A stretch of DNA of 35,242 bases. Source: Caryophanales bacterium UBA7642. Lineage in GTDB: Bacteria > Bacillota_I > Bacilli_A > RFN20 > CAG-288. Under the pieces are notes generated by a model. The model was not told where the DNA came from, did not search any database, and saw only the letters and a program-made list of their open reading frames with translations. The translations under genes were made by a program, and so were the position numbers. The DNA lies in the NCBI GenBank assembly GCA_002483745.1, contig DLIM01000043.1:5941-41182 (forward strand), in the 5' to 3' direction. Shown here one piece after another: positions 14,482-23,315 of the stretch. The stretch's first letter is position 1. The number at the start of each line of letters is the position of its first letter.

Positions 14482-15093
14482 TTACAGCTTTCTGTTGTAG
14501 AATTCGATGACCTGAGCTTCATCGATCTCAGAAGTGAGCTCGTTTCTTTCAGGTAATCTAGTGAAGACACCTTCGACCTTGTTAGCATCAGAGGTGACAT
14601 AGGCAGGAATAGAAGGCTTAGCATCGATAGCTTCATGAACGACCTTTAAGGACTTAGAAGCATCCTTGAAGGAGATAGTAGCACCGACTGGTACTAAGTA
14701 AGAAGGAATATCAACCTTCTTGCCGTTGACAGTGACATGGCCATGGCAGACAAGCTGTCTAGCCTGACGTCTAGTCATAGCGAAGCCTAAACGATAAACT
14801 AAGTTATCGAGACGGGATTCAAGCATCTGCATTAAGGCTAAGCCAGTAGCTTTAGTCTTATCAGCCTTAGCGGTCTTGAAGAATCTCTGGAACTGCTTTT
14901 CAGAAACACCATAAGTGAATCTGAGCTTCTGCTTCTCAGCCATCTGAAGACCATATTCAGTCTTCTTCTTCTGACGAGCATCACCATGCTGTCCCGGAAT
15001 AGTCTGTCTCTTAGCGAATTCCTGACCGTTTCCTAAAACGGAATAACCTAATCGTCTGGATTGTCTCCAGACAGGTCCTGTGTAACGTGACAT
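14482..15093 (-). CDS. rpsD: 30S ribosomal protein S4
   Basis: 203 residues, normal length. Starts MSRYTGPVWRQSRRLGYSVL, lacks the N-terminal zinc cysteines (C-minus form), contains GLALMQMLESRLDNLVYRLG and the S4 RNA-binding domain TRRQARQLVCHGHVTVNGKK, and ends VIEFYNRKL. S4 binds the 5' domain of 16S rRNA early in 30S assembly and, in Bacillus, represses its own mRNA through the leader. GAAAGGAG precedes the ATG. Here the gene has its own promoter and a 150-nt structured leader and is followed by tRNA-His. Confidence 0.97.
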   Translation of the reverse strand: MSRYTGPVWRQSRRLGYSVLGNGQEFAKRQTIPGQHGDARQKKKTEYGLQMAEKQKLRFTYGVSEKQFQRFFKTAKADKTKATGLALMQMLESRLDNLVYRLGFAMTRRQARQLVCHGHVTVNGKKVDIPSYLVPVGATISFKDASKSLKVVHEAIDAKPSIPAYVTSDANKVEGVFTRLPERNELTSEIDEAQVIEFYNRKL

Positions 15094-15245
15094 TTCAATA
15101 ATCTCCTTTCTGAAAAGCCATTAACGTGCATTTCATATAGGGCGAAGGGCCAGTTAGACCGGATGAGCGTCGTTCACCTTTCATAGCTTAAGGTTACTTG
15201 AGTAGGCGTCATCGGACGTATAACTCCCTGCGTGCTACGCATGCA
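15094..15245 (-). promoter_or_regulatory. Structured 5' leader of rpsD, candidate S4 autoregulatory element
   Basis: About 150 nt between the predicted transcription start and the ATG. Read on the minus strand it can form TGCGT-agc-ACGCA, a GAGT/ACTC stem enclosing CGTC-cgat-GACG, and CCGGT-cta-ACTGG. Dense pairing in an otherwise AT-rich genome suggests selection. In Bacillus subtilis the rpsD leader binds S4 and limits expression; whether this leader is homologous has to be shown by alignment to known S4 leaders. Confidence 0.6.
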
Positions 15246-15251
15246 ACGGAT

Positions 15252-15280
15252 AATATAGCAAAGTTGAGGCTTAGTTGCAA
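15252..15280 (-). promoter_or_regulatory. Promoter of rpsD
   Basis: Minus strand TTGCAA (15280-15275), 17-bp spacer, TATATT (15257-15252). Start expected near 15245. Confidence 0.78.
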
Positions 15281-15315
15281 GGGAAAAATGACTTTCTTTT
15301 ATCATCTATTGATTA

Positions 15316-15321
15316 TATAAT
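15316..15321 (+). promoter_or_regulatory. -10 element of leuS
   Basis: TATAAT at 15316-15321, 29 nt before the leuS ATG. The -35 is poor (about TTTCTT at 15293-15298). No T-box specifier or TGGNACC antiterminator sequence fits in the short leader. Confidence 0.55.
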
Positions 15322-15350
15322 TTATGTTGTTCTTTAAAGGAGTACTTCAA

Positions 15351-17762
15351 ATGGGTTACGATTTCAAAGCTGTGGAAGCTAAATGGCAAAAAGTCTGGGC
15401 AGACAACAATACTTACAAGACTGACTGCTATGATTTTTCTAAGCCTAAATATTATGTTCTTGATATGTTCCCTTACCCTTCTGGCGTTGGCCTTCATGTT
15501 GGCCATGTTGAGGGATACACGGCCACTGATGCCACAGCTAGAATGAAGAGAAGCCAAGGCTTTAATGTCCTTCATCCGATGGGCTATGATGCCTTTGGTC
15601 TTCCGGCTGAGCAATTTGCTATTAAAAACAATAAGAATCCTAGCGGTTATACCGAACAGAATATCGATAACTTCAGAAGACAGCTTAAGTCATTAGGCTT
15701 TTCCTATGATTGGGATAGGGAAGTCAAAACCTGTGATCCTTCATTTTATAAGTGGACCCAGTGGATCTTCTTAAAAATGTATGAAAAGGGACTTGCCTAT
15801 GAGGATTACCGCTTAGTCAACTGGTGTCCGGCTTTAGGGACAGTCCTTGCTAATGAGGAAGTTATTGACGGTAAGAGCGAGAGAGGTTCCTTCCCAGTTG
15901 AAAGAAAAGCCATGAAGCAGTGGGTTTTAAAGATTACTGCTTACGGCGACAAGCTTATCAAAGGCTTGGATGAACTTGAATGGCCTTCTTCCACTATTGC
16001 TATGCAGAGAAACTGGATTGGTAAATCAACAGGTACCACCGTTGTCTTTGATGTTTTTGACAGCGACTTGTCTTTTGAAGTCTTTACCACCAGAGCTGAT
16101 ACTTTGTTTGGCTGCACTTATGCGGTTTTAGCTCCTGAGCATCCTTTAGTTAAGAAGCTAACTACTCCCGAGCAGGAAAAGGCTGTTAAGGATTACTTAG
16201 ATGAGTGCTCCAAGAAGACCGATTTGGAGAGAACTGATTTAAGCAAGGAGAAGACCGGTGTCTTCTTGGGCAGCTTTGCTATTAACCCCATCAACGGAAA
16301 GAAGGTTCCTATTTATATTGGGGACTATGTTTTGGCTACTTATGGCTCTGGTGCCGTTATGGCTGTTCCTACACATGATCAAAGAGATTATGATTTTGCC
16401 AAGAAACATAACCTTCCGATGATTCAGGTCATTGAAGGTGATTGCACTAAGTCTGCCTATGAAGGCGATGGCAAGCACCTTAATTCCGATTTTGCTAATG
16501 GCTTAAACAATAAAGAAGCCAAGAAAGCTATCACTGATCAGCTAATCAAGATTGGCAAAGGCCGCTATCAGGTTCATTTCAAGCTAAGAGATTGGCTTTT
16601 CTCCAGACAAAGATACTGGGGTGAACCGATTCCGATTATCCATCTAGATAATGGTAAGACGGTTGGTGTTCCATATGATGAATTACCTCTAGTACTGCCT
16701 GAGATGGCCGACTATAAGCCGGCTGGTGATGGTAAACCGCCTTTAGCTAAAGAAAAAGACTGGGTTAATGTCACAGTTAACGGCGTCCACGGCGAAAGAG
16801 AAACTAATACGATGCCTCAGTGGGCTGGCTCTTCTTGGTATTATGCCCGTTTCATTGATCCCCATAATGATAAAGAAATCGGCGACAAGAAACTTTTAGA
16901 TCACTGGCTTCCGGTCGACTTATATGTCGGCGGCGCCGAGCATGCCGTTCTCCATTTGCTTTATGCCAGGTTCTGGCATAAGTTCCTTCATGATGAAGGA
17001 ATCTTTAAGTCCGATGAACCTTTCAAACGTCTTTTCCATCCCGGTATTGTCTTAGGCTCCGATGGCTTAAAGATGTCTAAGTCCTTAGGAAACACTGTTT
17101 CACCTGATGATGTCATCAATGAATTCGGTGCTGATTCCTTACGACTCTACGAGATGTTTAAAGGACCAGTCAACCAGTCTTTGCCGTGGAATCCTAACGG
17201 ACCTAAAGGAGCCAAGAAATTCCTCGATAAATTCTTCAGACTGTATTCCGATGAGCTCTTTAAGGTTAAATGGACTGATAAGGGAAATAATGACCTTGAT
17301 TATATCTATAACTTTACCGTTAAGAAAGTAACTGAAGATTATGAAGAGCTTCACTATAATACCGGTATTGCCCAGATTATGATCTGCGTCAATGAATTCT
17401 ATAAGGCTGAAAAGCTTCCTAAGTCTATGCTTTTAGGTTTAGCTCAGCTTATTGCTCCTATCTGCCCCCATATTGCTGAAGAGTGCAATGAGCTATTAGG
17501 TAACAAAGGCTTAATCGATTGGATCAAGTGGCCTAGCGCTGATAAGAGCAAACTAACTGGTCAGCCTATCACTTATGCTATCCAGGTTAATGGTAAGCTT
17601 AGGGGCACCATTGACTTCAAGAAAGATGCTAATGATGAAGAGCTTGAAGACTTAAAGAAGCAGGCTCTAAATCTTGATAGTGTCAAACCGTATCTAGAAG
17701 GCAAGACTGTCGTTAAAGTCATTGCCGTCAAGAATAAGATCATCTCTATTGTTATCCGCTAA
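15351..17762 (+). CDS. leuS: Leucyl-tRNA synthetase
   Basis: 803 residues from ATG 15351 (MGYDFKAVEAKWQKVW); AAAGGAG precedes it, while an upstream in-frame ATG at 15324 lies within the promoter leader. Class I synthetase charging tRNA-Leu. HVGH (49-52) is the HIGH motif and KMSKS (574-578) the second ATP-binding motif; the CP1 editing domain with TTRADTLFGCTY lies between, and WAGSSWYYARFIDP and the HAVLHLLYARFWHKF strip follow. The anticodon-binding and C-terminal domains are complete (ends VIAVKNKIISIVIR). It is monocistronic with a strong terminator shared with pepC. Confidence 0.97.
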   Translation: MGYDFKAVEAKWQKVWADNNTYKTDCYDFSKPKYYVLDMFPYPSGVGLHVGHVEGYTATDATARMKRSQGFNVLHPMGYDAFGLPAEQFAIKNNKNPSGYTEQNIDNFRRQLKSLGFSYDWDREVKTCDPSFYKWTQWIFLKMYEKGLAYEDYRLVNWCPALGTVLANEEVIDGKSERGSFPVERKAMKQWVLKITAYGDKLIKGLDELEWPSSTIAMQRNWIGKSTGTTVVFDVFDSDLSFEVFTTRADTLFGCTYAVLAPEHPLVKKLTTPEQEKAVKDYLDECSKKTDLERTDLSKEKTGVFLGSFAINPINGKKVPIYIGDYVLATYGSGAVMAVPTHDQRDYDFAKKHNLPMIQVIEGDCTKSAYEGDGKHLNSDFANGLNNKEAKKAITDQLIKIGKGRYQVHFKLRDWLFSRQRYWGEPIPIIHLDNGKTVGVPYDELPLVLPEMADYKPAGDGKPPLAKEKDWVNVTVNGVHGERETNTMPQWAGSSWYYARFIDPHNDKEIGDKKLLDHWLPVDLYVGGAEHAVLHLLYARFWHKFLHDEGIFKSDEPFKRLFHPGIVLGSDGLKMSKSLGNTVSPDDVINEFGADSLRLYEMFKGPVNQSLPWNPNGPKGAKKFLDKFFRLYSDELFKVKWTDKGNNDLDYIYNFTVKKVTEDYEELHYNTGIAQIMICVNEFYKAEKLPKSMLLGLAQLIAPICPHIAEECNELLGNKGLIDWIKWPSADKSKLTGQPITYAIQVNGKLRGTIDFKKDANDEELEDLKKQALNLDSVKPYLEGKTVVKVIAVKNKIISIVIR

Positions 17763-17789
17763 TAATTCTTAATTAGAATCAAGTCAAAG

Positions 17790-17833
17790 AAAAAGCAGGG
17801 CAATGTTCTTGTAAAACAGCTGCCCTGCTTTTT
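17790..17833. terminator. Bidirectional terminator between leuS and pepC
   Basis: AAAAAGCAGGGCA (17790-17802) pairs with TGCCCTGCTTTTT (17821-17833); loop of 18. T-rich on both outgoing strands. Confidence 0.9.
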
Positions 17834-17843
17834 TATTTAAGTG

Positions 17844-19181
17844 TTAAAGAGCTAAGCTTCCCATAGGATCCCAAGGCTCTAATTCAATAGGATCAGCTTC
17901 ATACTGCTTGAGCTCGTCTTTGGTGAGGTATTTCTTGTTGATAACTATCTGGTAAGTGAACTGATCAAACCATTTATCATCCATGACATAATAGCCAAGG
18001 TTTCCCGTCTTATCGCCCCAGCTGTTTTCAACCTTCCATCTGGTCGGATTATGGTTATCATCTAGGTCGACACCCGTGAAAGTCATGGCATGGGTCATCA
18101 AGGATTCACCGTAATCAAGTCGGGTAGCTTTATCCATCTTGAATTCAGTTGATAGCAAGTCCTGATAATCATAGGCAGCAGCCGAAAGGAAACCGGTATC
18201 CTTTGTTGAATATTGTCCGACATCAGAGCCAAACCAGACCGCATTGTTTTCCTTTAAGGAATCGATGACCAGCCTCTTAAGTTCCGCAATCGGGAGATTA
18301 AGGTAGCGGACGGGTTTTCCGTCCGTGACATTGCCTAAGAATTTGACCGTGAAGGAACGATTAAACGGCTTATCGGCTGTCGGAGCATTGATGATGGAGA
18401 CATAGTCATCTAAGTCAAGTTTGACATATTTAGCAAAGAAATCTTTAGGGGAGATATCTTTGATGGAGATATAGTTCTTTTTCTTGTCCCTAGTCTCATA
18501 GGTGAAAGTAAGAGGCGGCTTTCCAAGAGCAATGGCTAAAATACGGTAAATGGTATCCATCATCTTTTCCTTATAGCCCCTTAAAGTAACCAGCTTTGCG
18601 CCTTTAGAAGCTTCGCTTCTCAAATAGGAAGCAAACTCCCTTAGTTTAGTGGTTAAAAGCTTATCAAGTCTTAAAGTGTAAGAAGAGGAAAAGGTTTCCG
18701 GCATAGCCGACTTGGGGCAGACGCCATATTTCTTGACAATATTGACAAACATATCCCATTGCCCGCCGTCACCTAAGGGATCTTTTAGAAGGTAAGACAA
18801 AAGCCGAGAAGAAACATTTTCATCCAAAGTCTTCATGATATTCTCTAAGAAGAAATTGGATTTTTCAAGTTTATCCCAGAAAAGAGGATAACTCTGGCTT
18901 AATTCCATGTTGTCAAGATTGAGGTTCTTCATCACTTCAAGACGCATGACATTGGTAGCCGCAAACATCCAGCAGCGTCCGCTTCTCATTTGATTAGTGA
19001 CCTTGCCGCCTTCGATTTCAATATTGAAATTATGGGTCAGAGTTCTTTGAAGGGAGTTATTGACGCTGGCTTCATCTAAGCCGACCCTAGTGACAGCATT
19101 CAGGGCAACTTGGTTTTTAGAATCTTTGTCAAAGTTCTTCTCGAAGGTTTCGACATCATATAACGATATATAGGGCTTCAT
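17844..19181 (-). CDS. pepC: Aminopeptidase C (bleomycin hydrolase family, peptidase C1B), copy 1
   Basis: 445 residues, the usual PepC length. It is a cytoplasmic papain-fold aminopeptidase. Oxyanion Gln64 and nucleophile Cys70 in TNQMRSGRCWMFA, catalytic His364 in LMTHAMTFTGV and Asn386 in KVENSWGD. It keeps the family's C-terminal arm ending EPWDPMGSLAL, which in bleomycin hydrolase reaches into the active site and makes the enzyme an aminopeptidase. Preceded by AAAGGAG and 23 nt downstream of a paralogue on the same strand. The pair is probably transcribed from the promoter at 20569-20597. Confidence 0.95.
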   Translation of the reverse strand: MKPYISLYDVETFEKNFDKDSKNQVALNAVTRVGLDEASVNNSLQRTLTHNFNIEIEGGKVTNQMRSGRCWMFAATNVMRLEVMKNLNLDNMELSQSYPLFWDKLEKSNFFLENIMKTLDENVSSRLLSYLLKDPLGDGGQWDMFVNIVKKYGVCPKSAMPETFSSSYTLRLDKLLTTKLREFASYLRSEASKGAKLVTLRGYKEKMMDTIYRILAIALGKPPLTFTYETRDKKKNYISIKDISPKDFFAKYVKLDLDDYVSIINAPTADKPFNRSFTVKFLGNVTDGKPVRYLNLPIAELKRLVIDSLKENNAVWFGSDVGQYSTKDTGFLSAAAYDYQDLLSTEFKMDKATRLDYGESLMTHAMTFTGVDLDDNHNPTRWKVENSWGDKTGNLGYYVMDDKWFDQFTYQIVINKKYLTKDELKQYEADPIELEPWDPMGSLAL

Positions 19182-19204
19182 AAAACTACTCCTTTCGATA
19201 ATTA

Positions 19205-20542
19205 TTAATCTTCATACTTCCAAAGAGCATTGAAAGGCGAGACTTCGACGGGTTTTGACTTCATATAAGCATCGACAATATCCTTTTTGATGTATTTCTT
19301 ATTGACTAAAACCTGATAGACATAATCATTGAACCACTGGTTGGACATGACAAAGTAGCCTTCAGTTCCGTTATCTTTTCCCCAGCTGTTTTCGACCTTG
19401 AAACGATCAGGAGTATTGCCTTTTAAGTTAACTCCGGTAAACACCATCGCATGGTTACAGAATGAGGAGCGGTAAGAAAGACGGGTCTTTTTATCGTCCT
19501 TGATGGAAATATGGAATAACTCATCCTTCTTAAGGATTCCGGAAACTAAGTAGCCTTCTTTTCTTAAGGACTGAGATAAGACATCAGCACTGAACCAGAC
19601 TGGCTCCTTGTTTTTTAAGGAAGCAATAACCGAATTCTTTAAATCCTTTAGCGGAACATTAAAGAAAACAACCGGTTCTCCGCCAATCATGTTATTGACA
19701 TATTTGCAAGTGTAACTAGTCATCGGCTTGAAGCCAATCAAGGGAGCATCACAGAGAGAAATATAGTCATCAAGATTGATGCCAATATACTGATCATAGA
19801 AATCCTTAGGAGTAAGTTTGTTTAAACGGTGGAAGACATCTTTCTTATCCTGATATTCATAAGTGAAATCCTTAGGAGGCTCACCTAAAGAAATAGCTAA
19901 GACCTGGTAGACTTCTTTCAGCATCTTTTTCTTATAAGAGGAAAGCTTTTCGGCAGTAGCCTTTTTGGCAACTTCATTTCTTAGGAAGGCCATATCGTCA
20001 GTAAGAATCTGAGTTAAAGTCGTATTAAGCTCTCTGGTGTCATGGCTAGGCTGGCTATCTGGCATGAATTGGCTAGGGATGACTCCGTATTTCTTAACCA
20101 AGTTAACAAACATGGCAAAATGGCCGCCATCCATGAAAGAGGAATCAATTAGAAAGACATTGAGGCGGGAATCATAGGGTTCTTCAGCTAACTCGATGAC
20201 TCTTTCTAAAAAGAAGTTAGCTTTTTCGAGTTTGTCATAGAACTGCAGATAGGCTTGGCTCAATTCAATATTTTTGACATTTAGCTTTTCAATAAGGCTG
20301 GTTCTGATGACATTGAGGCCTGCAAACATCCAGCAACGTCCTGACTGCTGCTGATTAGTAATAAGGCCTGAATCGATATTGATAGAGAAAGTGTTAGAAA
20401 TTTGGTTTTTCAATTCAACATCAGTGCAGGAAGCATTGATGCCGTTTGCCATAACACATCTCTGACTGATTGAATTCTCTTTGTTTTCTAGAAAGCTTTT
20501 TGAAAAGGAATTAATGTCCTTGATTGCTAAACTATTATCCAT
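19205..20542 (-). CDS. Aminopeptidase C-like paralogue (peptidase C1B), copy 2 with altered C-terminal arm
   Basis: 445 residues from ATG 20542 (GAGG 8 nt upstream; a longer frame would start inside the -10 region). Collinear with copy 1, the catalytic positions coincide: Gln64/Cys70 in TNQQQSGRCWMFA, His364 in FCNHAMVFTGV, Asn385 in KVENSWGK. In the 100 residues after position 60 roughly half are identical by eye. The C-terminus differs: the family's PWDPMGxLA arm is replaced by VSPFNALWKYED, so cleavage specificity (aminopeptidase versus other) may have changed. First gene of the two-gene peptidase unit, divergent from a lipoprotein. Confidence 0.93.
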   Translation of the reverse strand: MDNSLAIKDINSFSKSFLENKENSISQRCVMANGINASCTDVELKNQISNTFSINIDSGLITNQQQSGRCWMFAGLNVIRTSLIEKLNVKNIELSQAYLQFYDKLEKANFFLERVIELAEEPYDSRLNVFLIDSSFMDGGHFAMFVNLVKKYGVIPSQFMPDSQPSHDTRELNTTLTQILTDDMAFLRNEVAKKATAEKLSSYKKKMLKEVYQVLAISLGEPPKDFTYEYQDKKDVFHRLNKLTPKDFYDQYIGINLDDYISLCDAPLIGFKPMTSYTCKYVNNMIGGEPVVFFNVPLKDLKNSVIASLKNKEPVWFSADVLSQSLRKEGYLVSGILKKDELFHISIKDDKKTRLSYRSSFCNHAMVFTGVNLKGNTPDRFKVENSWGKDNGTEGYFVMSNQWFNDYVYQVLVNKKYIKKDIVDAYMKSKPVEVSPFNALWKYED

Positions 20543-20568
20543 TTTAGGTACCTCGATACAATTAAGAA

Positions 20569-20597
20569 ATTTTAACACAAAGAAAAGCGTTTATAAA
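20569..20597 (-). promoter_or_regulatory. Promoter of the pepC pair
   Basis: Minus strand TTTATA (20597-20592), 17-bp spacer ending in TGT, TAAAAT (20574-20569). An extended -10 is present. Confidence 0.6.
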
Positions 20598-20630
20598 GCC
20601 AAGTGCCTACTCTTTTAATAATAAAGAATA

Positions 20631-20639
20631 TGTTATAAT
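20631..20639 (+). promoter_or_regulatory. Extended -10 promoter directly before the lipoprotein ATG
   Basis: TGT-TATAAT (20631-20639), then CAAAGA, then ATG at 20646. There is no space for a ribosome site downstream of the expected start. Confidence 0.65.
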
Positions 20640-20645
20640 CAAAGA

Positions 20646-21107
20646 ATGAAAAACAAATGGTTGCTTTTAGCCTTATTGCCATTATTATTGGCTAGCTGCC
20701 AGAAGAAAGCTACCTTGTCTGCTTCCTTAGAAGAAGATGAGGCTACTTTAAGTTCCTCTGACATAAAGCTTAATATTGATAGCAATGATTACTTTAGCTT
20801 CAACTATAGTTATTCTCTTTCTAGCGATGGCAAATATCTTTGCCATTGGACCATTGGCAATTCTCTTAAAACCTATACTAAAGCTAGGGTTTTGATTTCC
20901 CCAGACAACAGTACAGATAAATACTTTTTCTTCGGCTATGAAGCGGATTATACGTTGATGAAGAAAGATGGAAAATCCGATAGTGGCAACCTTGTATACC
21001 GAGGCTTCGCTATTAATTTCTCCTATTCTGAGATTATCACCGGCTTTAAAGTTCTCTTTTCTTCCAATGAGTTAGTACGGGCCTTCACTGATTCGACAGC
21101 TGCTTAA
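20646..21107 (+). CDS. Small putative lipoprotein, unknown function
   Basis: 153 residues. Signal peptide MKNKWLLLALLPLLLASC with lipobox LASC and lipidated Cys18; then an acidic Ser-rich linker and a beta-rich domain with YFSFNYSYSLSSDGKYLCHW. It should be anchored to the outer face of the membrane. No family is recognised; the pattern of short strands could be an Ig-like or C2-like fold but this is a guess. The transcript looks leaderless (extended -10 6 nt before ATG). tex follows 15 nt after its stop and is probably co-transcribed. Confidence 0.75.
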   Translation: MKNKWLLLALLPLLLASCQKKATLSASLEEDEATLSSSDIKLNIDSNDYFSFNYSYSLSSDGKYLCHWTIGNSLKTYTKARVLISPDNSTDKYFFFGYEADYTLMKKDGKSDSGNLVYRGFAINFSYSEIITGFKVLFSSNELVRAFTDSTAA

Positions 21108-21122
21108 ATCAAAGGATCTAAT

Positions 21123-23270
21123 ATGGATATCACTAAAGAAATTTCTGCTGAGCTTAATTTGAATTCGTCCAATGTCGACTGCGCTATTAAATTAATGGAT
21201 GAAGGAAACAGTGTTCCTTTCATCGCTAGATACCGTAAGGAAGTCACGGGCGGATTGACTGATGAGAATCTTCGCAACATCGAAGAAAAGCTTGTCTATC
21301 TCCGTTCTCTTAACGAAAGAAAGAAAACCGTCTTTGCTTCCTTAGCTGATCAGAAGATCACTGATGAGGTCTTGATCCAGAAAATCTCGGATAGTAAAAC
21401 CTTAGCCGAAGTCGAAGATCTTTATCGTCCTTATAAGCCTAAGAAGGTCACAAGAGCTTCTAAAGCTAAAAAGGCTGGACTAGAACCGTTAAGCAAATTC
21501 TTATTGACTGATAAAACAGGAAAACTTGAGGAAGAAAGCAAAAAGTATTTATCTGATGCTTATCCCACCAGCCAAAAAGCCATCCAGGGAGCTTTAGATA
21601 TTTTAGCTGAGAATATTTCTGATAATCCTAACTACCGAATATTCATCAAGGATTTAGCTGCTAAAAATGGTTTGATTCAGACGGAGAAGATTAAAGACTG
21701 CGACTTAAACACTTATGATAATTATGCCCAGTACTCTAAAAAGATCACTGATTTGAAAGGGTATAACGTTTTAGCTATTAATAGAGGAGTCAACAAGAAA
21801 GCCCTAACTAAGAAGTTTGTTTACGATGATGAAGCCATCATTAGCCACATATCCACTTTTGAAATTCCCCGTGGGACAACATATTTGAAATTGTTCCAAG
21901 ATATGGTTTTAGATAGTTACACTAGATTGATCAAGCCTTCTATTGATAATGATATCTTTTCCTCTTTGATGGATAAAGCCACTGATGAAGCTATTGAAGA
22001 ATTTAAGATTTCTTTAAAGGCCGCTCTACTTGTTCCACCCTTGAAAGGAAGAAGAATTCTAGGGTTTGACCCTGGCTTTTCTCATGGGTGCAAACTTGCC
22101 TTTATTGATGAAAACGGAAAAGTTTTAGATACCTATGTTCTTGATAACCCCTTCACTACTCCAGCTTCTAAAGAAAGAGCAAAAGCAGTATTAAAGAACC
22201 TTCTTCACAAGAATCAGACTTTGACCGTTGCTTTAGGAAATGGTACGGCAAGCCGTGATTCCCAATCCCTTTTAGAAGAAATCAAAAAAGAAGACCTTTC
22301 CTTCAAGGACTTAGATATTGTTGTTGTCTCGGAAGCTGGTGCCTCAATCTATTCGGCTACTGCTTTGGCCCAAAAAGAATTCCCTAATTATGAGCCCAAC
22401 CTTAGAAGTGCTGTCTCCATTGCAAGAAGACTAGAAGATCCCTTAGCTGAGCTAGTTAAGATTCCTCCTGAAGCTATCGGTGTTGGTCAGTATCAATACG
22501 ATATTGATGCTAAAAAGCTCTCCTTAGCTTTAAAGGGAGTGGTAGAAGATACGGTCAACTATGTTGGCGTTATTTTAAATACAGCTAGTTCCTCATTGCT
22601 TAGCTATGTTGCTGGTATTAGCGAAAAGATAGCAAATTCCATTGTTAGCTATCGTGATGAAAATGGCACTTTCAAGACTAGATCAGACTTGAAGAAGGTT
22701 CCCTTCTTAGGGCCTAAGGCTTTTCAAAACTGCGCCGGCTTTTTAAGGATACCTGGCTCTAGTGAACCTTTGGATGATACGGCAGTCCATCCTGAATCCT
22801 ATAAGATTGCTAAAGAAATCCTAAAGGAATACCACGGTCTTACCCCTTTAGATACAAAGAACAAGCTTTCTTCGCTTAGCGATAATGATTTGAATACACT
22901 TTCTTCTTCGCTTAATGTTGGTCTTTTCACGCTCAAAGATATCGTTAAGGAATTGATTCAGCCTAGCCGTGATCCTCGTAACCTTGCTAAGGTTGCCCAT
23001 TTAAGTGATGGAGTGACTGATATCAAGGACCTGAAAGTCGGTATGATTATGGAAGGAACAATTAGAAATGTTACCGGATTTGGCTTCTTTGTTGATTTAG
23101 GGATTGAGATAAATGGTCTAGTCCATATTTCTCAGATGGCCGACCACTATGTAAGCGATCCTCACACCATCGGAAAACCCGGCGACATCATCAAAGTCAA
23201 AGTCATCGAAGTCGATCTTAATAGAAAAAGAATATCTTTATCCATGAAAGGCGTGAAGCAAGACGCCTAG
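21123..23270 (+). CDS. tex: Tex-family S1 RNA-binding protein
   Basis: 715 residues, standard Tex length. N-terminal helical Tex domain (GNSVPFIARYRKEVTGGL near 29-46), YqgF-like RNase H fold (RRILGFDPGFSHGCKLAF around 310), helix-hairpin-helix repeats (FKTRSDLKKVPFLGPKAFQN region) and a C-terminal S1 domain at 637-709 (GTIRNVTGFGFFVDLG, INGLVHISQM). Tex proteins bind RNA and act in transcription and translation fidelity or stress; the exact reaction is not settled. AAAGGAT precedes the ATG and the gene sits in an apparent operon behind the lipoprotein. Confidence 0.96.
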   Translation: MDITKEISAELNLNSSNVDCAIKLMDEGNSVPFIARYRKEVTGGLTDENLRNIEEKLVYLRSLNERKKTVFASLADQKITDEVLIQKISDSKTLAEVEDLYRPYKPKKVTRASKAKKAGLEPLSKFLLTDKTGKLEEESKKYLSDAYPTSQKAIQGALDILAENISDNPNYRIFIKDLAAKNGLIQTEKIKDCDLNTYDNYAQYSKKITDLKGYNVLAINRGVNKKALTKKFVYDDEAIISHISTFEIPRGTTYLKLFQDMVLDSYTRLIKPSIDNDIFSSLMDKATDEAIEEFKISLKAALLVPPLKGRRILGFDPGFSHGCKLAFIDENGKVLDTYVLDNPFTTPASKERAKAVLKNLLHKNQTLTVALGNGTASRDSQSLLEEIKKEDLSFKDLDIVVVSEAGASIYSATALAQKEFPNYEPNLRSAVSIARRLEDPLAELVKIPPEAIGVGQYQYDIDAKKLSLALKGVVEDTVNYVGVILNTASSSLLSYVAGISEKIANSIVSYRDENGTFKTRSDLKKVPFLGPKAFQNCAGFLRIPGSSEPLDDTAVHPESYKIAKEILKEYHGLTPLDTKNKLSSLSDNDLNTLSSSLNVGLFTLKDIVKELIQPSRDPRNLAKVAHLSDGVTDIKDLKVGMIMEGTIRNVTGFGFFVDLGIEINGLVHISQMADHYVSDPHTIGKPGDIIKVKVIEVDLNRKRISLSMKGVKQDA

Positions 23271-23276
23271 TTGTTA

Positions 23277-23282
23277 TATAAT
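23277..23282 (+). promoter_or_regulatory. -10 element of the yqhY-nusB-xse-dxs-recN run
   Basis: TATAAT 23277-23282, with an upstream TG at 23272-23273; no clear -35. Lies in the 45-nt gap between tex and the yqhY-like gene. Confidence 0.5.
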
Positions 23283-23315
23283 ATATGCAAATTAAATTCA
23301 TAATAGGAGGCAACC

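Noticed and set aside
15281..15350. T-box riboswitch before leuS
   Set aside because: The space between rpsD's promoter and leuS is too short, there is no TGGNACC-type sequence and no terminator hairpin.
15324..15350. Nine extra N-terminal residues for LeuS
   Set aside because: The ATG at 15351 follows AAAGGAG at proper spacing; the upstream ATG is 3 nt after the -10 element.
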